A stretch of DNA of 64,000 nt, from the NCBI RefSeq assembly GCF_000299575.1, contig NZ_AMGO01000052.1:124001-188000 (forward strand), read 5' to 3'. Each line of letters begins with the position of its first letter. Within the stretch, counting starts at the first letter, position 1. The notes beneath the pieces are model-generated. The model did no database searches and was not told the origin of the DNA. It saw only the letters and a program-made list of their open reading frames with translations. This stretch comes from Oceaniovalibus guishaninsula JLT2003. GTDB lineage: Bacteria > Pseudomonadota > Alphaproteobacteria > Rhodobacterales > Rhodobacteraceae. This document shows positions 41,872 through 52,212 of the stretch, one piece after another. Made by a program: the position numbers and the translations under genes.

Positions 41872-43551
41872 ATGACCGATACCGACCGCACCCGCAAACC
41901 GCTGCACCCCGCCGCGCGCATGTATGCCGACGAAGTGCGGCACGGCACGCTCGACCGGCGCGAGTTTCTGACCCGCAGCACCGCGCTCGGCGTCTCGGCG
42001 GCGGCGGCCTACGGTCTGATCGGTCTGCCCGCCCCCGCCGCCGCCCAGCCCGCGGTGCAGCAGGGCGGCACGCTGCGCATCCAGCAGCAGGTCCGCGCGC
42101 TCAAGGATCCGCGCGTCTGGGACTGGCCGCAGATCGCCAACTTCGCCCGCGGCTGGTTGGAATACCTGGTCGAATACAACCGCGACGGGACGATCCGCGG
42201 CATGTTGCTGCAAGACTGGGATGTCAGCGACGACGCCCGGACCTACACGCTGCACGTGCGTCCCGGCGTCACCTGGAACAACGGCGATCCCTTCACCGCG
42301 CGGGACGTGGCCCACAACATCACCCGCTGGTGCGACGGCGCGGTCGAGGGCAATTCGCTGGCCAGCCGCATGGGCGACATGGTCGATCCCGAGACGAAGA
42401 AAATCCGCGACGGCGTGCTGGAAATCGTCGACGACATGACGATCCGCCTCAACCTGACCTCGGCCAATATCGCGCTTATTCCCGACGTGTCGGACTATCC
42501 CGCCGCCATCGTGCATCCCAGCTATCGCGCCGGCGACTTCATGACCGACGACCGCCCCATCGGCACCGGCCCCTATATTCCCGAAATGCTGGAAGTGGGC
42601 GTCAAGGGCGTGCTGGTCCGCGCGCCCGACCACGAATGGTGGGGCAAGACCGCCGAAGGCATCGGCGGCGCGACGCTCGACCGGATCGAGTTCATCGACT
42701 ACGGCACCGATCCCGCCGCCTGGCTCGCCGCGATCGAATCGGACGAGGTCGACATGCTTTACGAAAGCGTCGGCGAATTCATCGAGATCATGGACAGCCT
42801 CGATCTGGTCAAGTCCGAGGCCGTCACCGCCAACACCATCACCATCCGCACCAACCAGCAGGCCGAGGTGAACGGCCAAAGGCCCTATGCCGATCCCCGG
42901 GTGCGCCGCGCGCTGCAACTGGCCGTCGACAATTCCGTGCTGCTGGAGCTGGGCTATTCCGGCCTCGGCATCGTCGCCGACAACCACCATGTCTGCCCGA
43001 TCCACCCCGAATATGCCGAAGTCCCGCGCAAGCCCTACGATCCCGACGCCGCCTATGCGCTGATGGAAGAAGCGGGCATGGCCGATTACGAGCACGAGCT
43101 GATCTCGATCGACGACGACTGGCGCCGCAACACCACCGATGCCGTGGCCGCCCAGCTTCGCGATGCAGGCTTCACCGTCAATCGCACGATCCTGCCCGGC
43201 AACACCTTCTGGAACGACTGGGCCAAGTTCCCCTTCAGCTCGACCAACTGGAGCCAGCGGCCCCTCGGCGTGCAGGTTCTGGCGCTGGCCTACCGCTCGG
43301 GCGAGGCGTGGAACGAAACGGGCTATGCCAACCCCGAATTCGACGCCCTGCTGGCCGAGGCGTTGGGCATCGTCGATGCCGACCGCCGCCGCGCGGTGAT
43401 GGAGAAGATCGAGACGATGCTGCAAGAGGACGGCGTCATCATCCAGCCGTTCTGGATGTCGCTCTTTCGCCACTACCGCGAGAGTGTCACCGGCGCCGAG
43501 ATGCACCCGACCTACGAACTGCACCTCTACAAGCTGGGTCTGGCCGCCTGA
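41872..43551 (+). CDS. Peptide-type ABC transporter substrate-binding protein (Tat exported)
   Basis: Family 5 solute-binding protein for a Dpp/Opp-type importer; the ligand (peptide, opine or sugar) is not certain. 559 residues. Twin-arginine signal LDRREFL at residues 28-34 followed by a hydrophobic stretch, cleavage near residue 58 (PAPAAAQP). SBP_bac_5 core with [29 protein letters not shown] 7 bases before ATG at 41872. Promoter-like TTGACG (41754-41759) N17 CCGAAT, with a weak -10. First gene of a four-gene transport operon. Confidence 0.9.
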   Translation: MTDTDRTRKPLHPAARMYADEVRHGTLDRREFLTRSTALGVSAAAAYGLIGLPAPAAAQPAVQQGGTLRIQQQVRALKDPRVWDWPQIANFARGWLEYLVEYNRDGTIRGMLLQDWDVSDDARTYTLHVRPGVTWNNGDPFTARDVAHNITRWCDGAVEGNSLASRMGDMVDPETKKIRDGVLEIVDDMTIRLNLTSANIALIPDVSDYPAAIVHPSYRAGDFMTDDRPIGTGPYIPEMLEVGVKGVLVRAPDHEWWGKTAEGIGGATLDRIEFIDYGTDPAAWLAAIESDEVDMLYESVGEFIEIMDSLDLVKSEAVTANTITIRTNQQAEVNGQRPYADPRVRRALQLAVDNSVLLELGYSGLGIVADNHHVCPIHPEYAEVPRKPYDPDAAYALMEEAGMADYEHELISIDDDWRRNTTDAVAAQLRDAGFTVNRTILPGNTFWNDWAKFPFSSTNWSQRPLGVQVLALAYRSGEAWNETGYANPEFDALLAEALGIVDADRRRAVMEKIETMLQEDGVIIQPFWMSLFRHYRESVTGAEMHPTYELHLYKLGLAA

Positions 43552-43568
43552 TCCGCTATATCGGTGCC

Positions 43569-43604
43569 GGCGGGATGCGCCCCGGCGCGTCCCGCATTCC
43601 CGCC
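43569..43604 (+). repeat. Intergenic hairpin after the binding-protein gene
   Basis: GGCGGGATGCG (43569-43579) pairs with CGCATTCCCGCC (43593-43604) with one bulged T; about 11 bp. No T run, so more likely an mRNA-stabilising or processing hairpin than a terminator. Such hairpins often keep binding-protein mRNA in excess over permease mRNA. Confidence 0.6.
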
Positions 43605-43622
43605 GCCCTCTGAGGAGCAATC

Positions 43623-44669
43623 ATGGCGACATTCATCCTGCGCCGCATCGCCGTGATGGTGCTGACGGCGCTGTGCCTGACCTTCATCGTCTTCACGCTG
43701 ACCAATCTCGGCCCCAACCTCGAAAAGATCGCCAAGACCCAGGGCAACGCGCGCATGTCGGATGCCGATGTGGCGTCGTGGCTGGCCGGTCACGGCTATA
43801 TGCGGCCGCTGCCGGTGAAATACGGCGAATGGCTGGGCGTGCTGCCGGGCTATGTGATCGAAACGCCCGCCGGGGTGCGGGGCCGCTGCTTCGGCGACGC
43901 GGCCGAGATTCCGCCGGGCGCGCCCCGTTTCTGCGGCGTGTTGCAGGGTGACTGGGGCAATTCCACCGTCTTTCGCGAACCCGTGGCCGACATCGTGGCG
44001 ACCCGGCTGGGCCTGACCGCCAAGCTGATGTTCTGGGTCATGGTGCTGATGGTGCCCTCGGCGCTGCTGATCGGCGTGCTGGCGGGGATGCGCGAAGGAT
44101 CGCGCACCGACCGCACGCTTTCCACCGTGTCGATCCTGTCCACCGCGACGCCCGAATACGTGTCCGGCGTCATCCTGATCGCGGTCTTCGCGTCCTCGGC
44201 GGTGGGGCTGAAATGGTTCAAGGGCACCGCCACCAGCGCCATGGACCATGCGACGTTCGAGAATTTCTTCCTGCCCGTCCTCACCATCGCGCTTTACGGC
44301 ATGGGCTATATCGCCCGCATGACCCGTGCCAGCATGGCCGAGGTGATGACCGCGCAATATATCCGCACCGCCCGGCTCAAGGGCGTCAGCTTCCGCAACG
44401 TCGTGCTGAAACACGCGCTGCGCAACGCGCTGATCGCGCCCTTCACGGTCATCATGCTGCAATTCCCGTGGCTTCTGAACGGCGTCGTCATCGTCGAGAC
44501 GCTGTTCAACTACAAGGGCTTCGGCTGGACGCTGGTGCAGGCCGCCGGCAACAACGACGTGGAGCTTCTGCTGGGCGTCTCGGTCGTGTCGGTGATCGTC
44601 GTGCTGGTCACGCAGCTTATCTCCGACATCGGCTATGTCTGGCTCAACCCCCGCATCAGCGTCGCGTAA
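43623..44669 (+). CDS. ABC transporter permease, DppB type
   Basis: Inner-membrane permease subunit. 348 residues with six predicted helices. It opens FILRRIAVMVLTALCLTFIVF, as in DppB/OppB, and carries the EAA loop MAEVMTAQYIRTARLKGVSF (about residues 238-257) that contacts the ATPase. The first periplasmic loop is long and holds two Cys (RGRCFGDAAE... RFCGVLQGDWG), which might form a disulfide. SD GAGGAG before ATG. Confidence 0.92.
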   Translation: MATFILRRIAVMVLTALCLTFIVFTLTNLGPNLEKIAKTQGNARMSDADVASWLAGHGYMRPLPVKYGEWLGVLPGYVIETPAGVRGRCFGDAAEIPPGAPRFCGVLQGDWGNSTVFREPVADIVATRLGLTAKLMFWVMVLMVPSALLIGVLAGMREGSRTDRTLSTVSILSTATPEYVSGVILIAVFASSAVGLKWFKGTATSAMDHATFENFFLPVLTIALYGMGYIARMTRASMAEVMTAQYIRTARLKGVSFRNVVLKHALRNALIAPFTVIMLQFPWLLNGVVIVETLFNYKGFGWTLVQAAGNNDVELLLGVSVVSVIVVLVTQLISDIGYVWLNPRISVA

Positions 44670-44678
44670 GGAACCCCG

Positions 44679-46121
44679 ATGGAACCTCTGTCATGGACGG
44701 GCGTGATGGCGCCCCTGATGCCGGTCCTGTGGATCGCGGCGGCGGTCTTCGCGGCCGCGACGGCGATCCGCCTCGTCGCCTCCGTCTTCGTCGCCGAAGG
44801 CAACCGGGTGACGCAATCGGACGGCACGCTGGCCGCGCGCACCGGGCCGCTGGCCGTGCTCGACCGGATCGCGCGCATGGCGTTCTTCGCCGTGCTGGCC
44901 TACGTCGTCACCTTCGTCGTCGTCGGCATCGTCGCCGGGCCGGGCGCGGGCATCCTCGGCGCCGTGGCGCAGCGCCTGCTGCCGGTCTGGCTGGCCCTGG
45001 CCGTGACTTTCGCGCTGTCCATCGCCTTCAAGGGGCGGCTCGGCCTTTACGGCAAGCTGTTCGACAGCCCCATCGGCATGGTCGGCTTCGCGCTTGTCAT
45101 GTTCTGGGTCTATGCCGCCATCTTCGGCGCCGCGGGCCTGATCCTGACCCACGATCCGCTAGTGCAGATCTCGGGGATGAAGAACGCCCTGCCCGGCAGC
45201 CCCGTCGCCGGCAATGACGGCGCGGTCTACGACTGGTATCTGCTGGGCGGCGACAACCTGGCGCGCGATGTCTTCTCGCGCGTCATCGCCGGGGCCTGGG
45301 TGGTGGTGCAGATCGCCCCGATGGCCACGCTGTTCGCCTTCATGGTCGGCATCACGCTGGGCCTGCCCGCCGCCTATTTCGGCGGGCGGCTCGATACGGT
45401 CCTGTCGTTTCTGGCCAACCTGATCCTCGCCTTCCCGGTGATCCTGCTCTTCTATCTTCTGGTCACGCCCGAGATCGTCCAGACCGGCCTGCCCGCCTGG
45501 ATGGGCGCGGTGATGTTCCTCTTTCCCATCGCCTTCACCGGCATCCTGCTGAACGCGCGCTACCGCACCCGGCCGCGCTTCAACGTCCCGCTGCTGGCCG
45601 TGGTGCTGGGGGCGATGTTCTGGATCTATCTGTCGCTGATCAGCGAACCCGGCAGCGCGATTTCCGTCCTGCCCCGGCCGCTCGACCTGTTCGACATTCC
45701 CGGCGGCATCCTCGTCGTCTTCGTCTCGGTCGTGTTCGTCAACGCGCCCACGGTTCTCCGCATCGTCCGGGGGCTGGCGATGGACATCAAGACGCGTGAC
45801 TACGTCGCCGCTGCCCAGACCCGCGGCGAGCGCGCGTGGTACATCATGCTGTGGGAACTCCTGCCCAATGCCCGCGGCCCGCTGATCGTCGATTTCTGCC
45901 TGCGCGTCGGCTACACCACGATCCTGCTCGGCACGTTGGGATTTTTCGGTCTGGGCCTGCCGCCCGAATCGCCCGACTGGGGCAGCACCATCAACGAGGG
46001 CCGCAAGCTGCTGTCAATCTACCTGCACCCCGCCCTGCCCCCCGCCATCGCGCTGCTGACGCTGGTGCTGGGTCTGAACCTGCTGGCCGACGGCTTGCGC
46101 GAGGAAAGCCTGCGCGACTGA
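44679..46121 (+). CDS. ABC transporter permease, DppC type, enlarged
   Basis: Second permease. 480 residues, well above the usual 280-300. Two additions: an N-terminal stretch of about 165 residues with roughly four extra hydrophobic segments before the normal GTDNLGRD-like motif (here LLGGDNLARDVFSRVI), and an insert of about 90 residues (about 270-360) with two more segments. The EAA loop MDIKTRDYVAAAQTRGERAW (about 367-386) is intact. 9 bases after the DppB-type gene. Confidence 0.9.
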   Translation: MEPLSWTGVMAPLMPVLWIAAAVFAAATAIRLVASVFVAEGNRVTQSDGTLAARTGPLAVLDRIARMAFFAVLAYVVTFVVVGIVAGPGAGILGAVAQRLLPVWLALAVTFALSIAFKGRLGLYGKLFDSPIGMVGFALVMFWVYAAIFGAAGLILTHDPLVQISGMKNALPGSPVAGNDGAVYDWYLLGGDNLARDVFSRVIAGAWVVVQIAPMATLFAFMVGITLGLPAAYFGGRLDTVLSFLANLILAFPVILLFYLLVTPEIVQTGLPAWMGAVMFLFPIAFTGILLNARYRTRPRFNVPLLAVVLGAMFWIYLSLISEPGSAISVLPRPLDLFDIPGGILVVFVSVVFVNAPTVLRIVRGLAMDIKTRDYVAAAQTRGERAWYIMLWELLPNARGPLIVDFCLRVGYTTILLGTLGFFGLGLPPESPDWGSTINEGRKLLSIYLHPALPPAIALLTLVLGLNLLADGLREESLRD

Positions 46122-46129
46122 CGCTCCGG

Positions 46130-46169
46130 AACGTACAATTCGCGCCCTGAACTGTACAAATTGTACGTT
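46130..46169. repeat. AT-rich inverted repeats between permease and ATPase genes
   Basis: Perfect 11-bp arms AACGTACAATT (46130-46140) and AATTGTACGTT (46159-46169). The right side also forms GTACAA-A-TTGTAC (46154-46166). Three GTACAA half-sites in 40 bases of otherwise GC-rich DNA suggest an operator or a regulatory hairpin. Confidence 0.6.
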
Positions 46170-46194
46170 TCGCGGCGGATCGAAGGACGAACTG

Positions 46195-48279
46195 ATGCCC
46201 AAGGACAGCCATGACGGCCCGATACTGGAAATCGACAACCTGTCGATCTCCTTCTTCACCCGCGACCGCGAAATCCCTGCGGTCATGGACTTTTCGTGCC
46301 GCGTCATGCCGGGCGAGGCGATGGGCCTCGTCGGCGAATCCGGCTGCGGCAAATCCACCGTCGCCCTGGGGGTGATGCAGGATCTGGGCGCCAACGGCCG
46401 CATCACCGGCGGCACCATCCGCTTCAAGGGCCGTGATCTGGCGGAAATGTCGCCGGGCGAATTGCGCGACATTCGCGGCCGCGAGATCGCGATGATCTAT
46501 CAAGAACCGATGGCGTCCCTGAACCCGGCCATGAAGGTCGGCCGGCAACTCATGGAAGTCCCACGGATTCACGAAAGCATCACCCGGTCCGAGGCGCGCG
46601 CCCGCGCGCTGGAACTGGTGGCTGATGTCAAGCTGCCCGACCCCGAACGCATCCTCGACGCCTATCCGCATCAGCTTTCGGGCGGCCAGCAGCAACGCAT
46701 CGTCATCGCCATGGCCCTCATGGCCAACCCCTCGCTTCTGATCCTGGACGAACCCACCACCGCGCTCGACGTGACGGTCGAGGCGGCGGTCGTGGAACTG
46801 GTCCGCGACCTGGGCCGCAAATACGGCACCTCGATGCTGTTCATCAGCCACAATCTGGGGCTTGTGCTGGAAACCTGCGACCGCCTTTGCGTCATGTATT
46901 CGGGCGAAGCGGTCGAGACGGGCAGCATCGAGGACGTGTTCGACAGGATGCGACACCCTTATACGCAAGCTCTTTTTCGCTCGATCCCGGTTCCGGGCGC
47001 GGACAAGAACACCAAGCCGCTGGTCGCCATTCCCGGCAATTTCCCCCTGCCGCACGAACGCCCGCCCGGCTGCAATTTCGGCCCGCGCTGCGACTATTTC
47101 CAGGCAGGCCGCTGCGACGCGAAGCCGATCCCGATGTTTGCCGTCAAGGACGACGACCGCCACCGCACCCGCTGCCTGCGGTTCGAGGAGATCGACTGGC
47201 AGGCCCTGCCGCTGGGGGTCGCGCAGACCGACCGCACCGAACCCGGCCGCGTTGTTCTTCGCATGGACAACGTGAAGAAATACTACGAAAGCGATGCCAG
47301 CACACTCTTTTCCGGCGGCGACCCCAAGGTCGTCAAGGCGAACGAGACGCTCAGTTTCGATGCGCGCGAGGGCGAAACGCTGGCCATTGTCGGGGAATCG
47401 GGTTGCGGCAAATCCACCTTCGCCAAGGTTCTGATGGGGCTGGAAACCGCGACCGAGGGGCGGATCCTTCTGGACGACCGCCCCATCGGCGACACCGCCA
47501 TCGCCGACCGCACCACCGGCACCGTGGCCGACATCCAGATGGTGTTCCAAAACCCCTTCGACACGCTGAACCCGTCGATGACAGTGGGTCGCCAGATCAC
47601 CCGCGCGCTCGAGGTGTTCGGCATCGGCGACAGCGAGGCGGATCGCCGCGAACGGATGCTGACGCTGCTCGATCTGGTGAAGCTGCCGCGCGAATTCGCC
47701 GACCGGATGCCGCGCCAACTGTCGGGCGGCCAGAAACAGCGCGTCGGCATCGCCCGCGCCTTCGCCGGCGACGCGCGGATCGTGGTGGCGGACGAACCTG
47801 TCAGCGCCCTCGATGTCAGCGTGCAGGCCGCCGTGACCGACCTGCTGATGGACATTCAGCGCGAACATCGGACCACGCTGCTGTTCATCAGCCACGACAT
47901 GGGCATCGTGCGGTATCTGGCCGACCGGGTGCTGGTCATGTATCTGGGCCACGTGGTTGAGATCGGGAAGACCGAACAGGTCTTCGCGCCTCCTTACCAC
48001 CCCTATACCGAAGCGCTTTTGTCCGCCGTGCCCATCGCCGACACGCGCGTGCAGAAAAAGCACATCGTGCTGGAAGGCGACGTGCCGTCGGCCATGAACC
48101 CGCCGCCGGGTTGCCCGTTCCAGACCCGCTGCCGCTGGAAATCCGAAGTGCCGGGCGGTCTGTGCGAAACGATCGTGCCGCCGATGGTGACGATCGAGGG
48201 CGGCCATCAGATCAAGTGCCACCTCAGCCGCGAAAAGCTCGACTCGATGGAGCCGGTGATTACGCTGGCGGACGACTGA
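46195..48279 (+). CDS. ABC transporter ATP-binding protein, DppD-DppF fusion
   Basis: Two nucleotide-binding domains in one 694-residue chain, energising the two permeases. NBD1 Walker A GLVGESGCGKSTVALG (about 46-61), signature LSGGQQQRI, Walker B LLILDEPTTALD. NBD2 Walker A IVGESGCGKSTFAKV (about 400-414), LSGGQKQRVGI, VADEPVSALDV. Each is followed by the oligopeptide C-terminal region with clustered Cys (PPGCNFGPRCDYF, PPGCPFQTRCRW) that may hold an Fe-S cluster. Downstream of the inverted repeats at 46130-46169. Confidence 0.95.
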   Translation: MPKDSHDGPILEIDNLSISFFTRDREIPAVMDFSCRVMPGEAMGLVGESGCGKSTVALGVMQDLGANGRITGGTIRFKGRDLAEMSPGELRDIRGREIAMIYQEPMASLNPAMKVGRQLMEVPRIHESITRSEARARALELVADVKLPDPERILDAYPHQLSGGQQQRIVIAMALMANPSLLILDEPTTALDVTVEAAVVELVRDLGRKYGTSMLFISHNLGLVLETCDRLCVMYSGEAVETGSIEDVFDRMRHPYTQALFRSIPVPGADKNTKPLVAIPGNFPLPHERPPGCNFGPRCDYFQAGRCDAKPIPMFAVKDDDRHRTRCLRFEEIDWQALPLGVAQTDRTEPGRVVLRMDNVKKYYESDASTLFSGGDPKVVKANETLSFDAREGETLAIVGESGCGKSTFAKVLMGLETATEGRILLDDRPIGDTAIADRTTGTVADIQMVFQNPFDTLNPSMTVGRQITRALEVFGIGDSEADRRERMLTLLDLVKLPREFADRMPRQLSGGQKQRVGIARAFAGDARIVVADEPVSALDVSVQAAVTDLLMDIQREHRTTLLFISHDMGIVRYLADRVLVMYLGHVVEIGKTEQVFAPPYHPYTEALLSAVPIADTRVQKKHIVLEGDVPSAMNPPPGCPFQTRCRWKSEVPGGLCETIVPPMVTIEGGHQIKCHLSREKLDSMEPVITLADD

Positions 48280-48310
48280 CTCGCATCAACATTCCAGAAA
48301 GGACGCCACG

Positions 48311-49156
48311 ATGCCCGGAACGAACGAGACGGATTTCGGCTGGGCCGTGCCGGTCATGCGGGTGGGCTATGCCGGCCGCGCGCTGGTCTATCTGGCTGTC
48401 GCCGGCTTTGCCCTTTGGGCGATCTGGCACGGACAACAGGCGGAAGGCACATCGTCGGCCTTCCAGAAGCTCGAGGATTCGTGGTGGGGCGCCACCGTGC
48501 TGATCGCCGTCTTTCTGGGGCTGCTGGCCTATGCGGTGTGGCGCCTGATCGACGCCATCTGGGATCTGGAGGATTACGGATCGGACGGCGAAGGAATCGT
48601 GGCCCGTCTGGGGATGGTCGTGACCGGGTTGATCCATCTGGCCATCGGCATCGGCGCGCTGGCGGTGCTGTTCACGTCGGCAGGCAGCGGCGACCAATCC
48701 GCGATCGCCAGCGCCACGGCGACGGTGATGGGCTGGCCCGCGGGCCGGTGGATCGTCGGCATTGGCGGGCTGCTGACCATCGGCGCGGGGGGCTATTACC
48801 TGAAGAAAGCCTGGGGCCGCGATTACCGCGAACACCTTATCGGCAATCATTTTACCCGCAACTGGGACCCGGCGCTGCGCGGCGGCGTCGCGGCGCAGGG
48901 GCTGGTGGTGGGCATCATCGGCGCGCTGCTGGTCTATGCCGCCTTCACCGCCGATCCCAGCGAAGCGGGGGGCATGGGACAGGCCTTCGACTGGGTGTCG
49001 TCGCAGGCTTACGGGCGGATCCTGGTCGGGCTGCTCTGCGTCGGGCTGCTCAGCTTCGCGTTGTTCCTGGCCGTCAACGCCGCCTATCGCATCGTGCCGA
49101 AGGCGCAGGGCGACGACCTCGAAACGCTGGCGACGCGCTTCAAGGACGCGGTCTAA
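48311..49156 (+). CDS. DUF1206 membrane protein
   Basis: Integral membrane protein of unknown function built from three repeats of a two-helix unit, the DUF1206 pattern. Repeats start with [38 protein letters not shown] and [19 protein letters not shown]. 281 residues. 32 bases after the transporter ATPase; it could be in the same transcript but has its own SD (AAAGGA). Convergent with the lytic transglycosylase gene (4-base overlap). Confidence 0.88.
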   Translation: MPGTNETDFGWAVPVMRVGYAGRALVYLAVAGFALWAIWHGQQAEGTSSAFQKLEDSWWGATVLIAVFLGLLAYAVWRLIDAIWDLEDYGSDGEGIVARLGMVVTGLIHLAIGIGALAVLFTSAGSGDQSAIASATATVMGWPAGRWIVGIGGLLTIGAGGYYLKKAWGRDYREHLIGNHFTRNWDPALRGGVAAQGLVVGIIGALLVYAAFTADPSEAGGMGQAFDWVSSQAYGRILVGLLCVGLLSFALFLAVNAAYRIVPKAQGDDLETLATRFKDAV

Positions 49157-49749
49157 CTGCCCAGGATCACGCGCACATAGGCCTGCGTCTCGGCATAGGG
49201 CGGCACGCCGCCATGCTGCTCGACGGCGCCCGGCCCGGCATTGTAGGCCGCCAGCGCCAGTTGCCATGTGCCGAACTTGCGATACTGCATCGCCAGATAG
49301 CGCGCCCCGCCGTCGAGGTTCTGTTCGGGATCGGCCGGATCGACCCGCAACAGCGCCGCCGTCCCCGGCATCAACTGCGCCAGTCCTAGCGCGCCCTTAT
49401 GGGATACGGCGGCGGCGTTCCAGCCCGATTCGCGCTGGACCAGCCGCAGATACAGATCCTCGGGCACACCGTGCCTGCGGGCCGCGGCGCGCGCGATGGC
49501 CAGATACGGCCCGTCATAGCGCCCGGTAAACAGCGGCAGCGCCCCGTCGGCCGTGCGGCCCATCGGCTTGGCCACCTTGGGCTGCAACCGGACGGATCCC
49601 GCATATTGCGTGGCCCCCCGTCCGTCGAGAAAGCTGAACTGGCTGGCGCGGCCCGGTCCGGGGCCGTTCTTGGTCGATACCAGCATGTCGGCCAGCGCGG
49701 GTGCGGGCGACAGAAGGGCTGCGGCGCAGATCAGGGCGAACGGTTTCAT
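49153..49749 (-). CDS. Lytic transglycosylase domain protein
   Basis: Secreted Slt-type peptidoglycan lyase. 198 residues: signal peptide (1-20, ending PALA), a short linker, then a soluble lytic transglycosylase fold with catalytic Glu in [20 protein letters not shown] (about residue 110), [10 protein letters not shown] and [16 protein letters not shown] at 49749 with GGAG 5 bases upstream. The 146-base gap to divergent ssb holds a TTAACC (49779-49784). Confidence 0.92.
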   Translation of the reverse strand: MKPFALICAAALLSPAPALADMLVSTKNGPGPGRASQFSFLDGRGATQYAGSVRLQPKVAKPMGRTADGALPLFTGRYDGPYLAIARAAARRHGVPEDLYLRLVQRESGWNAAAVSHKGALGLAQLMPGTAALLRVDPADPEQNLDGGARYLAMQYRKFGTWQLALAAYNAGPGAVEQHGGVPPYAETQAYVRVILGS

Positions 49750-49895
49750 GGGCACTCCGGGCTCTGGTCGCGGGGACGTTAACCCAAGGGTAGGGCCGGA
49801 TCCAGCCGCCGCAGGCATGTTTCCCCCGCCGGGCGGGCGGTGTAGGGTCCGCGCGAACGGCCGGAATCGACCGGCACAGAACCAAGGGGAATGCG

Positions 49896-50402
49896 ATGGC
49901 GGGTTCGGTCAACAAGGTCATCCTGATCGGAAATCTGGGACGCGACCCCGAGGTGCGAACCTTCGGCAACGGCGGCAAGGTCTGCAACCTGCGCATTGCC
50001 ACGTCCGAGACCTGGAAGGACAAGAACAGCGGCGAACGGCGCGAAAAGACCGAATGGCACAGCGTCGCGATCTTTTCGGAGCCGCTGGTCCGCGTTGCCG
50101 AGCAATACCTGAAGAAGGGCTCGAAGATTTATGTGGAAGGGCAGCTCGAGACCCGCAAATGGCAGGATCAGTCCGGCCAGGACCGCTATTCCACCGAAGT
50201 CGTGCTGCGGCCCTATACCTCGACGCTGACCATGCTGGACGGACGCGGCGATGGGGGCGGTTCGGGCGGCGGCGGCTATTCCGACGACCGCGACTACGAC
50301 CAGGGCGGATCGCGCGGATCGTCGCAGGGCGGCGGCGGCGGCGGCGGGCGGGGCGGCTATGGCGGCCCGTCGAACGATCTGGACGACGAGATTCCGTTCT
50401 AG
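49896..50402 (+). CDS. ssb: Single-stranded DNA-binding protein
   Basis: Coats ssDNA in replication and repair. 168 residues: OB fold (1 to about 112; [17 protein letters not shown]), a Gly-rich linker (about 113-160) and the C-terminal interaction tip DDEIPF. AAGGGGA before ATG. Convergent with aroB; the stop codons overlap. Confidence 0.96.
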   Translation: MAGSVNKVILIGNLGRDPEVRTFGNGGKVCNLRIATSETWKDKNSGERREKTEWHSVAIFSEPLVRVAEQYLKKGSKIYVEGQLETRKWQDQSGQDRYSTEVVLRPYTSTLTMLDGRGDGGGSGGGGYSDDRDYDQGGSRGSSQGGGGGGGRGGYGGPSNDLDDEIPF

Positions 50403-51520
50403 GACCGGCGCGGTTCCGCGGCCGCGTCGCGCAGCACCTGCGCGATCAGCGGCGGCGGGACGTCCTCCGCCACGAAGGCCCGCCCGATCCCGCGCGCCAG
50501 GATCAGCCGCAGGCGTCCGTCGCGCACCTTCTTGTCCTGCGCCATCAGGCCGACCAGCGCCTCGGCATCCGGCAGATCGCCGGGAATATCGCCCAGATCC
50601 GCACGCATGCCCATCGCCCGCAGATGCGCGCGCACGCGGCCCGGATCCTCCTGCGGGCAAAGACCCATCCTCGCGGACAGATCGAAGGCCAGCGCACAGC
50701 CGATGGCCACCCCCTCGCCATGCAGAAGCCGGTCGCCATAGCCCGTCGCGGCCTCCAGCGCGTGACAGAAGGTATGCCCGAGATTGAGAAGCGCGCGCTC
50801 GCCCTCCTCGGTCTCGTCGCGCGCGACGATGGCGGCCTTCATCGTGACGGACGTGGCCACCGCCTGCATCCGCAGCGCGCCGTCGCTCGCCGCCAGCGCC
50901 GGGCCATTCGCCTCCAGCCACTCGAAGAAGGCCGCATCCCCCAGCAGCCCGTATTTCGCCACCTCGCCGTAACCGGCCAGAAAGTCGCGCGGCGGCAGCG
51001 TCGCCAGCACGTCCGTATCGGCCAGCACCAGGCTGGGCTGATGGAACGCGCCGATCAGGTTCTTGCCCGCGGCGGCGTTGATGCCAGTCTTGCCGCCGAC
51101 GGAACTGTCCACCTGCGCCAGCAGGCTGGTGGGGACCTGCACGAACCGCACCCCGCGCCGCAGGATCGCCGCGGCAAAACCCGCCAGATCGCCGATCACG
51201 CCGCCGCCCAGGGCGATGACGATGTCGCGCCGTTCGACCTTTCGCGCAAGCAGCCAGTCCAGCGACCGTTGCAGGCAGGGCCAGCCCTTCGTTTCCTCTC
51301 CGGCGGGAAGGACCAGCGCGGCGGCGTCGATGCCCTGGGCGGCCAGCGCCCTTTCCAGCGCGGGCAGATGCAGCCCTGCGACGTTCTCGTCCGTCAGGAT
51401 CGCCACGCGCGGCCGCGCCAGAAGCGGGGCGATCTGCGCGCCTGCCTCGGCCAGCAGGCCCGGCCCAATGCGCACGACATAGCTGCGCGCGCCCAGATCG
51501 ACGGGAATGTCCTGTCTCAT
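50399..51520 (-). CDS. aroB: 3-dehydroquinate synthase
   Basis: Second shikimate-pathway step. 373 residues. NAD site [38 protein letters not shown], and metal ligands Glu/His in [21 protein letters not shown] and [13 protein letters not shown] at 51520 overlaps the aroK stop (ATGA), the usual coupled aroK-aroB pair. Confidence 0.96.
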   Translation of the reverse strand: MRQDIPVDLGARSYVVRIGPGLLAEAGAQIAPLLARPRVAILTDENVAGLHLPALERALAAQGIDAAALVLPAGEETKGWPCLQRSLDWLLARKVERRDIVIALGGGVIGDLAGFAAAILRRGVRFVQVPTSLLAQVDSSVGGKTGINAAAGKNLIGAFHQPSLVLADTDVLATLPPRDFLAGYGEVAKYGLLGDAAFFEWLEANGPALAASDGALRMQAVATSVTMKAAIVARDETEEGERALLNLGHTFCHALEAATGYGDRLLHGEGVAIGCALAFDLSARMGLCPQEDPGRVRAHLRAMGMRADLGDIPGDLPDAEALVGLMAQDKKVRDGRLRLILARGIGRAFVAEDVPPPLIAQVLRDAAAEPRRS

Positions 51521-52068
51521 GTCGTTTCCTTGTCCAGCACGTCGGGACGGGTCGCCAGCGCCTCGACGACGCGGCCGGCCGTCGCCTCGATAGTGAGGTT
51601 CGGCGCGGTGTCCACCACCAGATCGGCCAGCGCATAGACAGGCTCGCGCTGCGACAGGATGGCGGCCAGCGTCGCGCGCGGATCGTCGGTGCGCAGCAGC
51701 GGGCGGGTATCCTTGCGGCGCACGCGGGTCCACAACAGATCCAGATCGGCGCGCAGCCAGACCGACACGCCGTCGCGCCCGATGGCCGCGCGGTTGTCGG
51801 CCGACAGGAACGCCCCGCCGCCGACCGACAGGATGCCCGGCCGGCCCGCCAGAAGACGGGCCAGAACCTGGCTTTCCTTGCGGCGGAAGAACGGCTCGCC
51901 GTCGCGGGCGAAGATCTCGGCGACCGACCGGTTGGCCGCGCGCTCGATCTCGGCATCCGAATCGAGGAACGCGACCCCCAGCCGCCGCGCCACGGCCTGC
52001 CCCACGGCGGTCTTGCCCGCACCCATCATGCCGACCATCACCACCGTCTTGTGCAACCTCAATCGCAA
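51517..52068 (-). CDS. aroK: Shikimate kinase
   Basis: Fifth shikimate-pathway step. 183 residues as given. P-loop VMVGMMGAGKTAVGQ, FLDSDAEIE, FFRRKESQVL and GGGAFLSADNR. Start is not clear: no ATG lies before the P-loop motif, and TTG occurs at 52068, 52062 and 52056; I give the longest. Divergent from the 44-residue protein. Confidence 0.92.
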   Translation of the reverse strand: MRLRLHKTVVMVGMMGAGKTAVGQAVARRLGVAFLDSDAEIERAANRSVAEIFARDGEPFFRRKESQVLARLLAGRPGILSVGGGAFLSADNRAAIGRDGVSVWLRADLDLLWTRVRRKDTRPLLRTDDPRATLAAILSQREPVYALADLVVDTAPNLTIEATAGRVVEALATRPDVLDKETT

Positions 52069-52212
52069 ATGGCGCAGTCCCGCTGAAATCGTGTCCTTCG
52101 GCCCGGAATGGCGTGTTCTTGCCCGAAAGACCAGTTATAAACCCCGCGACGGCGCCGCAGACGCGCCGCGTGCCGGCAACGGCCCCGAGGACGAGCGTGA
52201 AGGACCGAGCCG

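Noticed and set aside
49779-49784. TTAACC as a CtrA site between the lytic transglycosylase gene and ssb
   Set aside because: Only a half-site without a partner at 7-base spacing; could occur by chance.
52113-52141. TATAAA in the aroK / small-protein gap as a promoter
   Set aside because: No acceptable -35 at 16-18 bases on either strand (GTGTTC at best).
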